A stretch of 64,000 nucleotides of DNA from Dasyornis broadbenti (Eukaryota; Chordata; Aves; Passeriformes; Dasyornithidae), in assembly GCA_013397935.1 (NCBI GenBank), contig VZRN01004254.1:2241846-2305845 (forward strand). The letters run 5' to 3'. The notes below the pieces were generated by a model, which worked only from the letters and a program-made list of their open reading frames with translations, was not told where the DNA came from and ran no database searches. The translations under genes and the position numbers were made by a program. This document shows, piece after piece, positions 12,289 to 23,300 of the stretch (its first letter is position 1; every line of letters starts with the position of its first letter).

Positions 12289-14265
12289 AAAATCTCCTAT
12301 CTTATGCACTCCAAAGCTACTGCTTTTTAAAAATTAACTTTACCTATATATTTATGTCAATATATTCACAAGCTCTGGAATGCTATAAGTGAGATGAAAC
12401 ACTTCCACCATGACTGCCCTTTTAAAAGCCGTTGTATTATTATGGGTTTTCAGAAAGAATTGATTCTGTCAGAACACAGATAACCAGAACGTAATAACAT
12501 AGCCTTTTTGGTGTTTTGTGGATGAACACTAAAAATGTATTTGGAAAAACATTATAATGCAAATTTGGGGGGAAAGGCATTAAGGAATTTCTTTTCAAGA
12601 ATATGGACATTGGTATCAAATCAAAGATTAGGAAAAATTCATTCATATACAGATGACTGTCAGCAGAAGATAGCTGAGAAAGTGAATTTTGCATCTTTGA
12701 TTTTAAATATAAACTGTACAGCATAAGCAGGTCAGTAAAAATCTAACTGATGTTTCTTCTTACTGCAAGAACTAAGTCCACTTTTGTTGAACAACCCCAT
12801 ATTATCTTTCCAGAATTTTGGGAAATCTTGGTATTGCGTTTGATATTGATATTGATACCAGAGCTATCTTCTTACACTAGAATTAAACTTCTTCCTTACC
12901 TAATAAAAAGAAGCAAACAGTTCATATTCACAGTTTAACCAGAAGGACAAGATCCTGTTCCTATGTTCTTATTTTCAGTGTCAGCTTGGAGCATCTAGGG
13001 AGGGGTTAAAGAGACTACCTCTTCATCAACCTTTTCCTTGTAATTCTATTTTATGACATCCTTATCTAGAATACCATAGAGGAAAATTTGGTCAGCAAAA
13101 CTTATTAATTTGTCAGTGTTTCTGAACATTACCATGTTTTAAATGCAATTTACCAGGAAAAAACAAAGATTTATATAATACATGGGGAAGCAAGAATTAA
13201 ATTCATCTTCTTAATTGCCCAATTCTTAATCTTTCTGAATAGACAATGAAATTCACAGTTGCATGACTAAGTGCAAGATTTGACAACTTTTTCAATTTAG
13301 TACAGTAAATTACAATTTCACTGAAGCACTCATTCTAGGTTAATTAAAATGCAAGTTGCCAGTAAATGAATTATGCAAATAAGATATTGCAGAAGTCATG
13401 CAGTAATTACCAATTCTACATTTATAACCTTATTGATTTTCAATAACTTGCCCTAAATCTTAAATGTGTAATGTGTAATTAAAGAAAAGAGTAAGCACGA
13501 AGCAACATGTGAGGGATTTTGAAAATAAACTAATATTAAATCATAACTTTTCATTCTTTTTGCAATAAACCCTCTTGGAGATGCAAATTTTTATATGGTA
13601 TACTTTGATCACAGCTTGGCCAATCCCAGTTTTCAGCAGAGTTAGGCAGATTGACTAAAAAACATAGAATCCCTCATTTGTTACACAGTTTTAGAAAATG
13701 TCAAAATGTCAATTCTTCACATTTATCACATTATCTTTATAATTGTTATCACATTTTCTTTATAATTGTACAAGGAATAAGTCTTATTAAATTTACATTT
13801 AATTGGCTCTGGAAGGAATGAAAGATTAAGTTCATCTTCTTGTTTGCTTCTTTGCCTTGTTTTCTTCTTCAGAAGTTTTGTCCTAGGAAATTTCATGGGA
13901 GACACATCAGTTTAAAAAGAATCTCTCATTCCAATCTTTTGCAATTTCAAAGGACTCTTATAAACTTTACTGGAGTTTCCTCATGATGCAAATAATCACA
14001 TCTAGAAAAGAGGCATTTCTACTGCAATCCCAAAATACAGTGTGGAGGTCTCACTCCCAATGCCAGGTGCAGGAGCTCACACAGGACTGTCTAACTCTGT
14101 CACCATCCAGAAACCCAGTTTTATTGTAGTTGGAAAGTATGAGTGTGATTTAACAGGGAAAAATTTTGAATATTATTAAATGCTAAAATTAGCTCTGTAC
14201 TATCAGATTGCTTCTGAACTATTTTAGTGTCACTGTATCAGACACTAATTGCTGTTTTCCCCCAG
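12289..14265. other. Unique AT-rich DNA with a candidate conserved element
   Basis: No gene is supported. Open frames are up to 94 codons (12440-12724, minus) and resemble nothing known. The part at 13290-13460 carries TTAATTAA at 13340-13347 and an octamer ATGCAAAT at 13373-13380 in a dense run of homeodomain-like words. A 23-bp tandem duplication lies at 13723-13768. Confidence 0.55.
13723..13768. repeat. Two-copy 23-bp tandem duplication
   Basis: Units at 13723-13745 and 13746-13768 match at 22 of 23 positions; the single difference is A versus T. It is a recent local duplication with no obvious function. Confidence 0.9.
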
Positions 14266-14390
14266 GAACCCCCCAAATTTTTGCCAGTAATAAGATTTTC
14301 TAGAATGTGGATTGATATGGAGGTGGCATTATTGAAACATTTATAACTGAGCTAGGAGCGAGAGCAAAAGTTATACATCTGCATACAAAG
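14266..14390 (+). other. Candidate non-coding exon (125 bp) with strong splice signals
   Basis: On the 5' side lie a branch-point-like CACTAAT, a T/C tract and CCCCCAG ending at 14265. On the 3' side is AAAG followed by GTAAGA from 14391. All three frames hit a stop inside, so if used it would be a non-coding or untranslated exon. About eight donors of this quality are expected by chance in a window this size, so this is only suggestive. Confidence 0.2.
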
Positions 14391-14877
14391 GTAAGAAACA
14401 ACTGTCTCTTTGGTTAATTAGAATTTAATTACTGTATCACTTCATTAATGACTTTTAAAACGGTTTCACTTTCTTTTCATTGTAACTTCGGGAACTCTGA
14501 AAGGTATTACCATTTAGTGGTTTGTATTCCTCAGCCTTCCCAAAGAAACTACTGCAGAACACCGTGGTACAAAAGGTCAGAAGTCTGCTGGACTTCACAC
14601 GCTTAACACATGTAGAGGTAATTGCCAGATAGCAGTGTGATTTCAACTGCTGCTGGCTGTTAGCTTAGGTTCGGCTAATTATCTGTGCCTGAAAAGTGCA
14701 GCCTAGTCCTGGAAATATTTAGGATACAAGCAGGAAACAGCACTAGATAGTCCAGTCCATCCAGTCAGGGCTGCCTTGGCCCACCACCCAGCAGCGCTTT
14801 CTTGCTGGCCTCAGAAATTCACCAGAGGCTGTGGTGGCAGCAGTAATCAGGGCTTGCCTCTTCCACATTTGTTTTAG

Positions 14878-15015
14878 CGTGGGCATCGTCTTTATGCTCC
14901 CTGGAGAAATAAGGCAGCATTACACATTGCTGCTATGTAGTGCTGTAATAAGCAAGAGAGGAAGAGAATTACTCTACTTTGTCCTCATGTATAGGTATAG
15001 ATATAGCATTCAAAG
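14878..15015 (+). other. Candidate open exon (138 bp), unrecognised
   Basis: A pyrimidine-rich acceptor ending TTTTAG at 14877 and a donor AAAG|GTAATA after 15015 enclose a frame open throughout (45 complete codons, one base in front and two behind). The translation is hydrophobic at first and then basic; I do not recognise it. The donor is only fair. It lies about 500 bases downstream of the candidate exon at 14266-14390 on the same strand. Confidence 0.12.
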
Positions 15016-16245
15016 GTAATACACAGGTGGGATTCAAATATCGATTGTTTAATTTCTTGTTGATAATAGCTTTTAGTCTGAACTGTGCCTTTGTAAACCT
15101 TCCTTAAAATAAACATCTACTGCATCCAATTTTAGAAATACTTTGATGAAAGTAACATCAGCTACGTTCAGTCACATTTAATGTTTTCTTGGAGTGTCCA
15201 CAGAGGATACAAAAATACTACAAAACACATGCCTAGTTCGCAACACAAACAAGGAACAATCTGGGTGGTTTGTATGTGAGACAAAGTCCCAAGGGGACTG
15301 TCCCAGCTGAAGGCAATTGTCACTGCCTCTCCTCACAATTATAGAAATCTCTTCGGCTATAAAGACCCAAATCTAATTTTGGATATCCAGATAGTCTAAA
15401 ATCTTGTCTCCCCTCATCCAGGCAGCCAGGTTAAGAGAGATCTGTTGACTGTCAGAGGAAATCATACCTTGCTCATGCCTTTTGAGACCTTCACGTTTTC
15501 TGTTAAAATGATCTGTAGATGCCGCAGTCTCGTGTGGTGTGTTGTTTACCATGATATGTCAGACAGCAAACATCAAGGTCATGTGAAGGTTTCAGCCATG
15601 AATAGAGTCTTTTCAGAGCCAAGGTATGAAAATTGTTCAGTTTGAGAATAAAAAGAATGTAAATTGCTTAGAAGGGATTACCAAAGGAATTGTAAGGCAA
15701 GGCGGAAAAAAAAAAGTGAATTGCAGCCCCAAATGGCACAAAGGAACCGAAGAAGGCCCTTGAAGACTTACTGTGAAGTACTGTGCATGTGGAAGTTCTA
15801 GGAAATGCTGAGCATATGTACTGCTCTGGCAGATCTGGTGGCAAAACTGTCTGATTTTAGTGCATAAAATTAATACTTAGAACATCCTAAACAATCACAG
15901 TGATGAAGATTCAGACTTAATGACTATATACAAGTGATTAAGAGCTCCACATCGAGAAGATATCCAAACTGTATTGCTTGTTTGCATTAAGTGAGCAAAA
16001 GTAACTTTTGGCAAAATCCAGGGCCAGTGTTTCAGAAAACAAACCATTTAAACAACATTCGAGAAAGCAAAACTAAAACCTGACTCTCTAACTAAAGTGC
16101 TAATTAAAAGTAAAGAATTAACTAAAGATTGTATTATTCACCTCTTCCATATCTGAATTTTGACCTAGCACTTCTGTGACTATTCGAAACAATTTGCATA
16201 TGTAAGTTTAGAAATAAATGTCTTTTTTGCTTTCTTTCACTGTCT
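15016..16245. other. Unique DNA without a recognisable gene
   Basis: Only short open frames occur (up to 66 codons at 15445-15645), none recognisable. I see no repeats or RNA genes. Confidence 0.6.
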
Positions 16246-16306
16246 TAAAACAAACAAACACCCAAAACCTCCACAAACAAATGAACAAACAAACAAACAA
16301 AAAAAG
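16246..16306. repeat. (CAAA)n-type A/C-rich simple repeat
   Basis: Interrupted CAAA repeats run through 16246-16306 and continue as A/C-rich sequence to a run of C near 16341-16347. It is of the same compositional class as the tract at 54104-54316. Confidence 0.8.
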
Positions 16307-16449
16307 CCCCTACCCCAACACCCTGCAGGTTATTAAAACCCCCCCCAAGGGACCTGGAATTCATTGACTTTAAAAATTACTCAGTGCAGCAAGTGATCTG
16401 GGATGATCCAGTCTATGGACATTTGAACTGCACACAAGACAAAAGCTTG

Positions 16450-16635
16450 CTAACAATGAAATGTAATAGACTGTGGAATGATCTCCCCAGGGAAATAGCA
16501 ATGCTTGATGCCTAAAACTAGACTAGATAAAGCAACAGGAAATACACTGTTGTGCACAACACCGCAATATAGTGTGGCCAAGAAGTGACTCACTTGCTAT
16601 TTCTTTTTTCTCTGAAAATCTATATTTCTGTGATA
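16450..16635 (+). mobile_element. Ancient CR1 LINE 3' end, sense strand
   Basis: The order of words matches the 3' UTR of old amniote CR1 families: GACTGTGGAATGATCTCCCC, GGGAAATAGC, CTTGATGCCT, AAAACTAGACTAGATAAAGC, AATACACTGTTG, and a decayed TTTCTGTGAT tail near 16624-16633. It is far more diverged than the minus-strand CR1 copies at 40661 and 59184, so it was probably inserted long before them. No coding part is preserved. Identification is from remembered family wording, not alignment. Confidence 0.55.
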
Positions 16636-17256
16636 TTGTTGTGGTAACAAGCAGCTTTACAGCTCTTTTGATAATATCCATTAGGTAATGGAACACCAAT
16701 GACTATGTAGAAAAGGAACAGGGAAGTTTTGTCCTATTTGATATTAGAATGGAAGGCTTTTGGCAGGAGGGAGCAGATTTTCATCCAAAATAATTTCATG
16801 AGCTGAGGAAGTTCTGAATAAACCACAGCCCACTGCAATGTGCTAAAAGCCCACAAGGAGGGGGCTTCAATGCGCTCCAAGGCTCCGAAGAACACTCAGC
16901 TGAATAAGAGCCATGCACAATCATTAGAGGTATCAGAAGTTACTGTCACTGACTATTTTGGTCTGAGTACAGCAAAGTTCTCTACTGATTCTCAAGTATT
17001 TCTGTTCTTGGACATTCCTGCTCATCTTGTCTTCTGTTGAGAATAGAATATTTCTGTCTTTTACAGTTCCATAGAAATAAAACAGTAGCATCAGCAAAAC
17101 TGGATGTAATACAAAAGAAGCAAAGAAATTTCTTGCTTTGAAAACTCAATGAAAAAAACTTGATAAAAGACCATGAAAGGAAAGACATTTACAACAGAGA
17201 ATGGCTGGAAGTGTCAATTTACTTTTAACTGAACAGTAAACGGTATTTCTTTGCAG
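16636..17256. other. Unique DNA without a recognisable gene
   Basis: Nothing recognisable; open frames are 68 codons or fewer. The end of this stretch (17240-17256) is a pyrimidine-rich run ending TTTGCAG, an acceptor-like signal for the frame that follows. Confidence 0.6.
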
Positions 17257-17458
17257 GAACAAGAAAATTGCGCTGGGACTAAAATAGTACCATTTGGTTT
17301 AAGCCTGTTGTTAATGTCTAGAAGGGTCGCTACAAAGAAATGCCTGCGACAAAGGCACATTTGTTCTGTTGAGTGTTGCAGTTGTCCATATGACAATGTG
17401 CTTTTCATATTAGTCCAAATAAATAGAAACCTATTTTCTAAGCAAATGGGAATTGGAA
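17257..17458 (+). other. Candidate open exon (202 bp), cysteine-containing, unrecognised
   Basis: A good acceptor (TATTTCTTTGCAG) ends at 17256. The frame beginning GAA CAA GAA then stays open to the stop at 17482-17484. A possible donor, GGAA|GTGAGA, follows 17458. The frame contains a cluster of cysteines (ICSVECCSCP). The minus strand is also open across 17214-17477, which weakens the coding argument because it suggests simply a stop-poor stretch. I do not recognise the protein. Confidence 0.12.
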
Positions 17459-20400
17459 GTGAGAAAAAAGGAGGCATTATCTGATCTTGATGCCATTGAG
17501 CTTTAAGAAAAATTAATTTATCCTTTGTTGTAAACTCTTTTTTTCATGAGAATCTTCATCAAATTCAACACTATGTTTGCAGCAATGTCCTGAGGCAGTA
17601 GCAGAAGAAATTCACTCAGTGCCACAACAAATGATCAGATTCTACAGGGGCTATCAATTCAAAGCACAAACAATAACATTTAAACAAATAATAATAAATT
17701 ATCCAAGCCAAAGTAACTCTTTAATTAAAAGGCAGCCTCCAGAGAGATGAAGGACCTAGAGATGGAGAGAGATCAAATCTCTGACAGGAAGGCTAGTGTG
17801 AGGAAAAGCTGTTCAAGAGAAAAAATGCTTTCTGAGGACAAAGGATTTTAATTTTTATTTTTTTTTTTACAAAATACGTTGAATTAGATTTTAAAATCAA
17901 AGGGTCAAATAAAAGAAAATAGATGGGAAAGACTGATGTGGTAGATAGCTGCAAAGGATCATTCAGCTCCAATTCCTGTTTTTGAAAGAGTGATGCAGAA
18001 TTGGTTAACAGTGCAGTCAAATCTGTCTTCTAGACAGATTTTAGACTAGAGATGTCCTTATTAAAAAAAAAAAGAATCTATAACTAAATAACAAGCTATA
18101 GACTTTTCAGGACAAGTGACTCAGCCAGGATGATGTGACTATTTTGGCTGAAGATCCTGTTGCAGTCAATTAGACACCACTCCTTCATGTACTAACATTT
18201 AATTTAATTAAGATCTGGAAGAAAGGTACTTGTTCCTTCAGATCAAATATGCCTGAAGATTGTATCCAGCACTAAAAATAGACTAACAAACTACACAAAA
18301 TAAAACACCCCACCCAAAAAACCAAACAACTAAACCCAAACATTGATGATCTAGGAAAAAGAATCTGGGAGACTATTTCCTTTGAATTACCTTCAAGCAT
18401 CTTTTTGAAAAGAAATTTGAAATTCAGATGCTTTTTTCTTCATCCTTTCAGGTTTTAAGAAGTAAACAGTTGTCCAGTTGTTGAGGCCTGACATACTGTA
18501 AAGCTGAATCCCTTTTAGCTAGATTAGCAAGTAATGGAGTATTCAAAAGACTGGCACATGCTGGAGAAAATCTCAGTATTAGTGATGGTTACTAGAAGTC
18601 ATGTACTATTAAAAGTAGGAAAAAAAAGAAAAAAAATGTAAAGCTTATAGGGAAAGGTAATAAGTTGCATAAAAGCAGATGATCTGTTGGGAAAAAACCC
18701 CAAAAACCCACAACCAGATTCTTGGCTTACCAGCACAGTTTTGAGTCTGAAGCACCAGACATTGTATATGGTCTCTCTTTATCGCGGTTTCCAAGAAAAT
18801 GGAGAGTGTTCCCACAGTTACCTTTCCTGATATATCTGCACATCTGTGTTTCAGTAGGACTTTACTGGCAAAAAAAGACATTGCTTGTTTTCCTCAAAAC
18901 AGTGAGGGAATTCAAATTCAGTGAAATGCACATTAATTGTATTGATTCCTGTTCATTTTTCCACTCACTTTTTGGATCAGAACTGTGAATCTTACCGAGA
19001 CATAACAAACAAAAGCTTTATTGAAATTTCAAGGTACATATTCCAAGTTTGAGAAATCCCATGTGAAAGGCCATGCACAAGAGACTTCCTTGTGTTTCTG
19101 GCAAGCAGTAAGGGATGGAAACAGCAATCTTCAGCCCAATTAGATCTTGGAAAAATCAGGATGAAATTTCACAGGATGAAGAAATGGAACCTTGTTCAGG
19201 TTTTTCTCAGCTGAAGTTCAAAAATTTCATGTAAGTGATGGAGATGTTTGAATTTTTTTGATTTTATTTTTGTCAGTTTCATGAATATTTGATGATGGAA
19301 CTATTAGACAACATGAAGATGAGTTTCACTACAGCTGTTCAGGCACATCACTGAAATACATACTTCAAAGTGTACTCTTGGCTGCTTAATTCTTTTCAAA
19401 ATGATGGTATTTATTCAAGAGACTCACTTCTGGCTGCTTTTTTTCTTAAGGAAAGCTTTCATTCACATCCATGTGTAGCTTCTCTTTCTCATCTCAACAC
19501 CAATCCTGAAATCCTTTTCAATTTTCACCCTAGCAGGAACTTTTATTTTCAAAGGAAGTAAAGGTAGAATAAGGATTTCAGAAATGGCCACTATTACCTA
19601 TGTTAATTTCAGTCATTTTCTTTAGTTTTAGGGGTATTATTTTTCTTTCTTTCCTAGCACATCTCTCTTCATTCCAAACTTACATTGATCACTAGTTTAA
19701 TGTTCCAGTCTTCCAAAGAATACCATTTTTAGAACGGTTTAAGAAAAACGGTGTTGCAGTGTTCGATAGCCTGGGGCATATAGCACTTTGCTGAAGAGAA
19801 AAACAAAGTGTGTTTTTTTGCTGACAGAACTAGAGAAGTTGAATTTTCAGCAGTTTGTGCTCACAGGCAAAGTGTACAATTGTCTAAAGTCCAGTCTTTG
19901 GAGCTACAAGAAATCAACTATTTTTTCCTGTGCTAATATTGTGCTTAGATCTCTTCACAACACTAGAGCCAAACTTGAGCAGTTTTACTGCCTCTGAATA
20001 GAAAAATAATAGCCGTAATGATGTGGTACCGAGTAATCTGAGAACAAGTTCCCACCCTGCCTCACAGTACATGAATCTTAATTTGAATTGTAGATTTGTC
20101 ATAGTTTCCTGGTTCACAGCAAGTGAATGGATTTCAAGGTTTTGGAAGTTCACAGTCTTGTTTAGAGCCACTGATCAGGACTCCCGCTGCAGGGATGGAC
20201 TAGCACGTTGATTTTTAGCATCAAGAAACCTCACACATCTTCATGACCAGTGGTCTTGCTACTGCTTTTCATATTAATGTCTATTAGAAAGATAATAAAG
20301 CATTCTATCTTTTTTCTTAGGTGTATGATTTCTTGATCCCAGGCAAAATATTGTCAGTTCCATTTTCCTCACAAAAACAGCAACAGGTAAAGACAATTAA

Positions 20401-20608
20401 TGAGCTACCAGGCACGATGCACTGGGTAAAAACCGAGGCCAGGAAAAGAATCACGAGTCTTCCTGTATATCTGCTAAATTTGTTAAAATCCTCTTCTAGA
20501 ACACTCCCCCTTCCCCCATTCTAAAATTTCTGGTAAATTCCAATTAAAGACCAAGAGATTAAGTTCAAGCATCATCTATCAAAAAAACCTCATTCTGTTG
20601 TCTCTTAC
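17459..20608. other. Unique AT-rich DNA without a recognisable gene
   Basis: No gene is supported. An A/C-rich simple stretch lies at 18297-18342. Open frames reach 88 codons (18722-18988) and look non-coding. Confidence 0.6.
18297..18342. repeat. A/C-rich low-complexity tract
   Basis: Nearly all bases are A or C on the plus strand. It is one of several such tracts in the window (16246, 52300, 54104). Confidence 0.75.
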
Positions 20609-20640
20609 CTTATCTGTTGTAGCACTGCAAGTTTTCCTTA
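20609..20640 (-). other. Candidate 32-bp micro-exon, minus strand
   Basis: On the minus strand a long pyrimidine tract ending TTTTTGTCAG (20641-20660 region) precedes 32 bases that end ATAAG, followed by the consensus donor GTAAGAG. One frame is open (two leading bases, then ten codons, ending in phase 0). Both splice signals are near consensus, but there is no neighbouring exon to link it to. Treat as a weak prediction. Confidence 0.15.
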
Positions 20641-22262
20641 CTGACAAAAAGAAAAGAATCTTAATATCATTGTATTCCAACCACATTTTCAGAAAAAAAT
20701 TACTTGAATATCACAAATATACAAAATTAATGCAAAATATTTTTGATCTTGCCTGAGAACACAACACATCTGTCAGCAGACAGCAGGGAAATACAGTGCT
20801 GAGATACTGTCCAACTAGTGAACACACCATTTTGTTGCATTTGACTCTACTCCTACTACTCTCCAGATTTATGTCCCAAATACCAGAGCTGCAAATGAGA
20901 ACACAGAAGCATTTTCTGACCAGCTCAGGGAGTGATTGACAAAAGTGTAGGAAGGTACAGACATAGCTACAAGTGACATCCATATTAACTTTGGTTCTTA
21001 ATACATTATTAAATGATGTTCCACCAATAAATATTGTTTCTGTACGAGGTCAGGGACTTTTGGTACTCTCTAATTACAATGGATTGAGCTTGATAAGTAA
21101 TCCATTTAATTTGAAGATATCTCATTCAAAACAGAATCTGAAAGTAACCTCCATTTAGTCTGGAACTTCTGTTCTAACTTTCCTTAATGTTTTCAGCTGT
21201 TCATATTCACCTTTGAGTCATCTGCACATCCTAAGGGATGTACAATCAATTCATCGATCTTAGGACTTACATCACAGCTAAGATCTTGTGGTGCACAATA
21301 TCCATCACAATTATGATCGAGGGACGAAATGAAATTTGAGTGACTTGAACATGGAGAAATGTACTCCTACAGCAAATGTGTCCCTTCAGATTAAGACATG
21401 TGACATGCAATAACCTGTTCAACTGTCTCAAAATCTTCATATTTCTTGTACCTTTCCTTCTGTGTTGTGCTTATCTGGTGACACTGCCCAGTAGCATATC
21501 TGTATAAGGACTGAACAGAGCTTACAGGCACACCTTTTGAATAACATACCTCAGAGTGAAAGATCCGGTGCAAAACTGTTCATTGATGAGTAGAAGAGCC
21601 AGACATGAACTGACGTTGTCTTGTTGTTTTTTTAATGACGAACCTTCTTCAAACCCTAAATGTAAGACCCATTCTTTTCTTATACTAAGATTACCTTTAT
21701 CTGAATTTAAGTGTGTGTGTATAGAAATATATACACACACACAAGACAAAAGGAGGAAGAACATAGTAGAATTTATTACTGAATAATCCTACAAGCAAGG
21801 TTTATTATTTTTTATTAATCATATTCTGTCAAGTGGCATGTCTGAAGTCTTCTAATTACCTTGCTGAATTAGCAGTCAAGTGGCATTATTTGTTCTTTGA
21901 ATTTATGGAGTCCACTTTTATTTCAATTATTAATGATGCATATTAATCAAGAACTGAATTTCTGCAGAAAAGTACCAGCTTGGGAAATAAAGCCAGAAAT
22001 TAAATTAGCTCGTTTGAGGTGTGATTGAACTTTTTTTCCCTGGGAAGCATGCACTTTACTGTTTCAGATAAATGAGAAAAGCCTTTATGACTTTGGTTTT
22101 AGCTTACAATGTGAAAACCTTCAAAATAAATTCATGCTCTAAGTCTTATGGCAGCTTGTTCCTCAGGTTATGTATGTGTTGTATGTTATACTCATATGCC
22201 TGTACATGCATTAAGTAGATCAGAACATATCTAAATCCATACTTTTTGATTTGCCTTTACAG
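20641..22262. other. Unique DNA with a CA/TG hairpin and a candidate conserved stretch
   Basis: No gene is supported; open frames are 90 codons or fewer. The stretch 21840-22090 is dense in ATTAAT, AATTAT and ATGCATATTAAT-like words typical of developmental enhancers, but this is inference. Confidence 0.55.
21711..21742. repeat. TG/CA inverted microsatellite forming a 13-bp hairpin
   Basis: GTGTGTGTGTATA at 21711-21723 is followed by GAAATA and the exact reverse complement TATACACACACAC at 21730-21742. It is probably a microsatellite that inverted locally. Confidence 0.85.
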
Positions 22263-22465
22263 GAATGGTTGGGGCTACGACCTTGTCCCATATACAAGAG
22301 CAGCAGTGTTACCCTCTGCTAGAAAGAGACCCTCCCCATCCACATGGGCTTCATTGTCTTGAAAGGCAATGTAAATTCCAAGTTTTTGCCTTCTCCCTTT
22401 TGCAGTCCTTTGCCCAGAGATTCCCCACTGCAGTAGACAACAGAGCATACTCAGATTGTTTGTAG
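22263..22465 (+). other. Candidate open exon (203 bp), unrecognised
   Basis: An acceptor-like TTGATTTGCCTTTACAG ends at 22262. An ATG follows two bases later and the frame runs 66 codons to a TAG at 22463-22465, which abuts a donor-like GTATCA. The minus strand is open over nearly the same interval (22275-22472). The G+C content is higher than that of the flanks. I do not recognise the product on either strand; a decayed processed copy or a chance frame are both possible. Confidence 0.12.
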
Positions 22466-22984
22466 GTATCAACAGGCACTGATATCCAAACTTCTACTTT
22501 CTGTGTTATAAGCATTTAAATCCACACACACATATTTCATCTCCATAGTTGCTTGTTCCTTTTTTTAGCTAGCATTGACTGCCTGTATATTATAGTTACC
22601 CATAGTAGTAGACTGTCAGAAACAGCAAAATAACTTTGCTTGATTATGTCAAAACCTTGAGTAGCCTCAGTGGCTACTGCTCCATCCCTAGCACATATGG
22701 GGGAACTGAATAAATCATCATTACCATAGGGGACCAGGGCCAGATTCCATCAAGAGTAACTGGTGTGCAACCCTCCTGTTCCTCAGGTAGCAGCATGCCT
22801 GGTTATCTGGTGTTTTCCACAAGTTCTCTTTTCACATTTTTCCGTAACAGTCTGTGTTCAAGACTGTGTTTGTATAACAAAGTTCAAGGTTGTCTGTACG
22901 TGCTGGATCAAAGCTGGATGATATCAATTTAGCTGATGTCACAAGGTCCCAGATCCTGAAATCGGCTGAACAAGAAAATTGGCT

Positions 22985-23300
22985 TTCATGCTCTCGTTGA
23001 TGAGTTCAGCAAACCCAAAGTCCAGCTGAGTGTGGCGAGGAACATGTAGGGCTACCAGAGGGGCTTTTACATCAACAGCAGACAGAAAACAAGGGTGAAA
23101 GTGTGCCTGCTGCTGAATGGGTTTGGGGCCCTGGTCACATACTACAGGGGAAAGGCTGAGGTACTGAATGTCTTCTTTGCCTGAATCTTTGCCACCAAGA
23201 CTGGCCTCAGGAACCCCAGACCCCTGCCACTAGGGGAAAGTCTGGGCCTAGGAACACTTACCCTCCATGGATATTGACAATACCCAGCACCCCCTGCCAA
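22985..23300 (+). mobile_element. CR1 LINE ORF2 fragment, sense strand
   Basis: The translation follows the CR1 ORF2 linker between endonuclease and reverse transcriptase: a KGFY-like block (here RGFYINSRQKTR), then LLLNGFGALVT and KAEVLNVFFA, the counterpart of the family's usual KAEVLNDFFA. In-frame stops (after FFA, and one before GYQRGFY) show that it is dead. No 3' UTR follows, so the fragment has lost both ends; CR1 copies normally keep the 3' end, so a deletion has probably removed it. Boundaries are approximate, and similarity may begin somewhat earlier. Confidence 0.8.

Noticed and set aside
12014..12289. Frames of 91 and 63 codons on opposite strands
   Set aside because: They fall inside the LTR at 11866-12288.
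12898..12996. Minus-strand splice-like pair (CCCTAG acceptor, TTAG|GTAAGG donor)
   Set aside because: All frames contain stops and the pair is no better than expected by chance in this much T-rich DNA.
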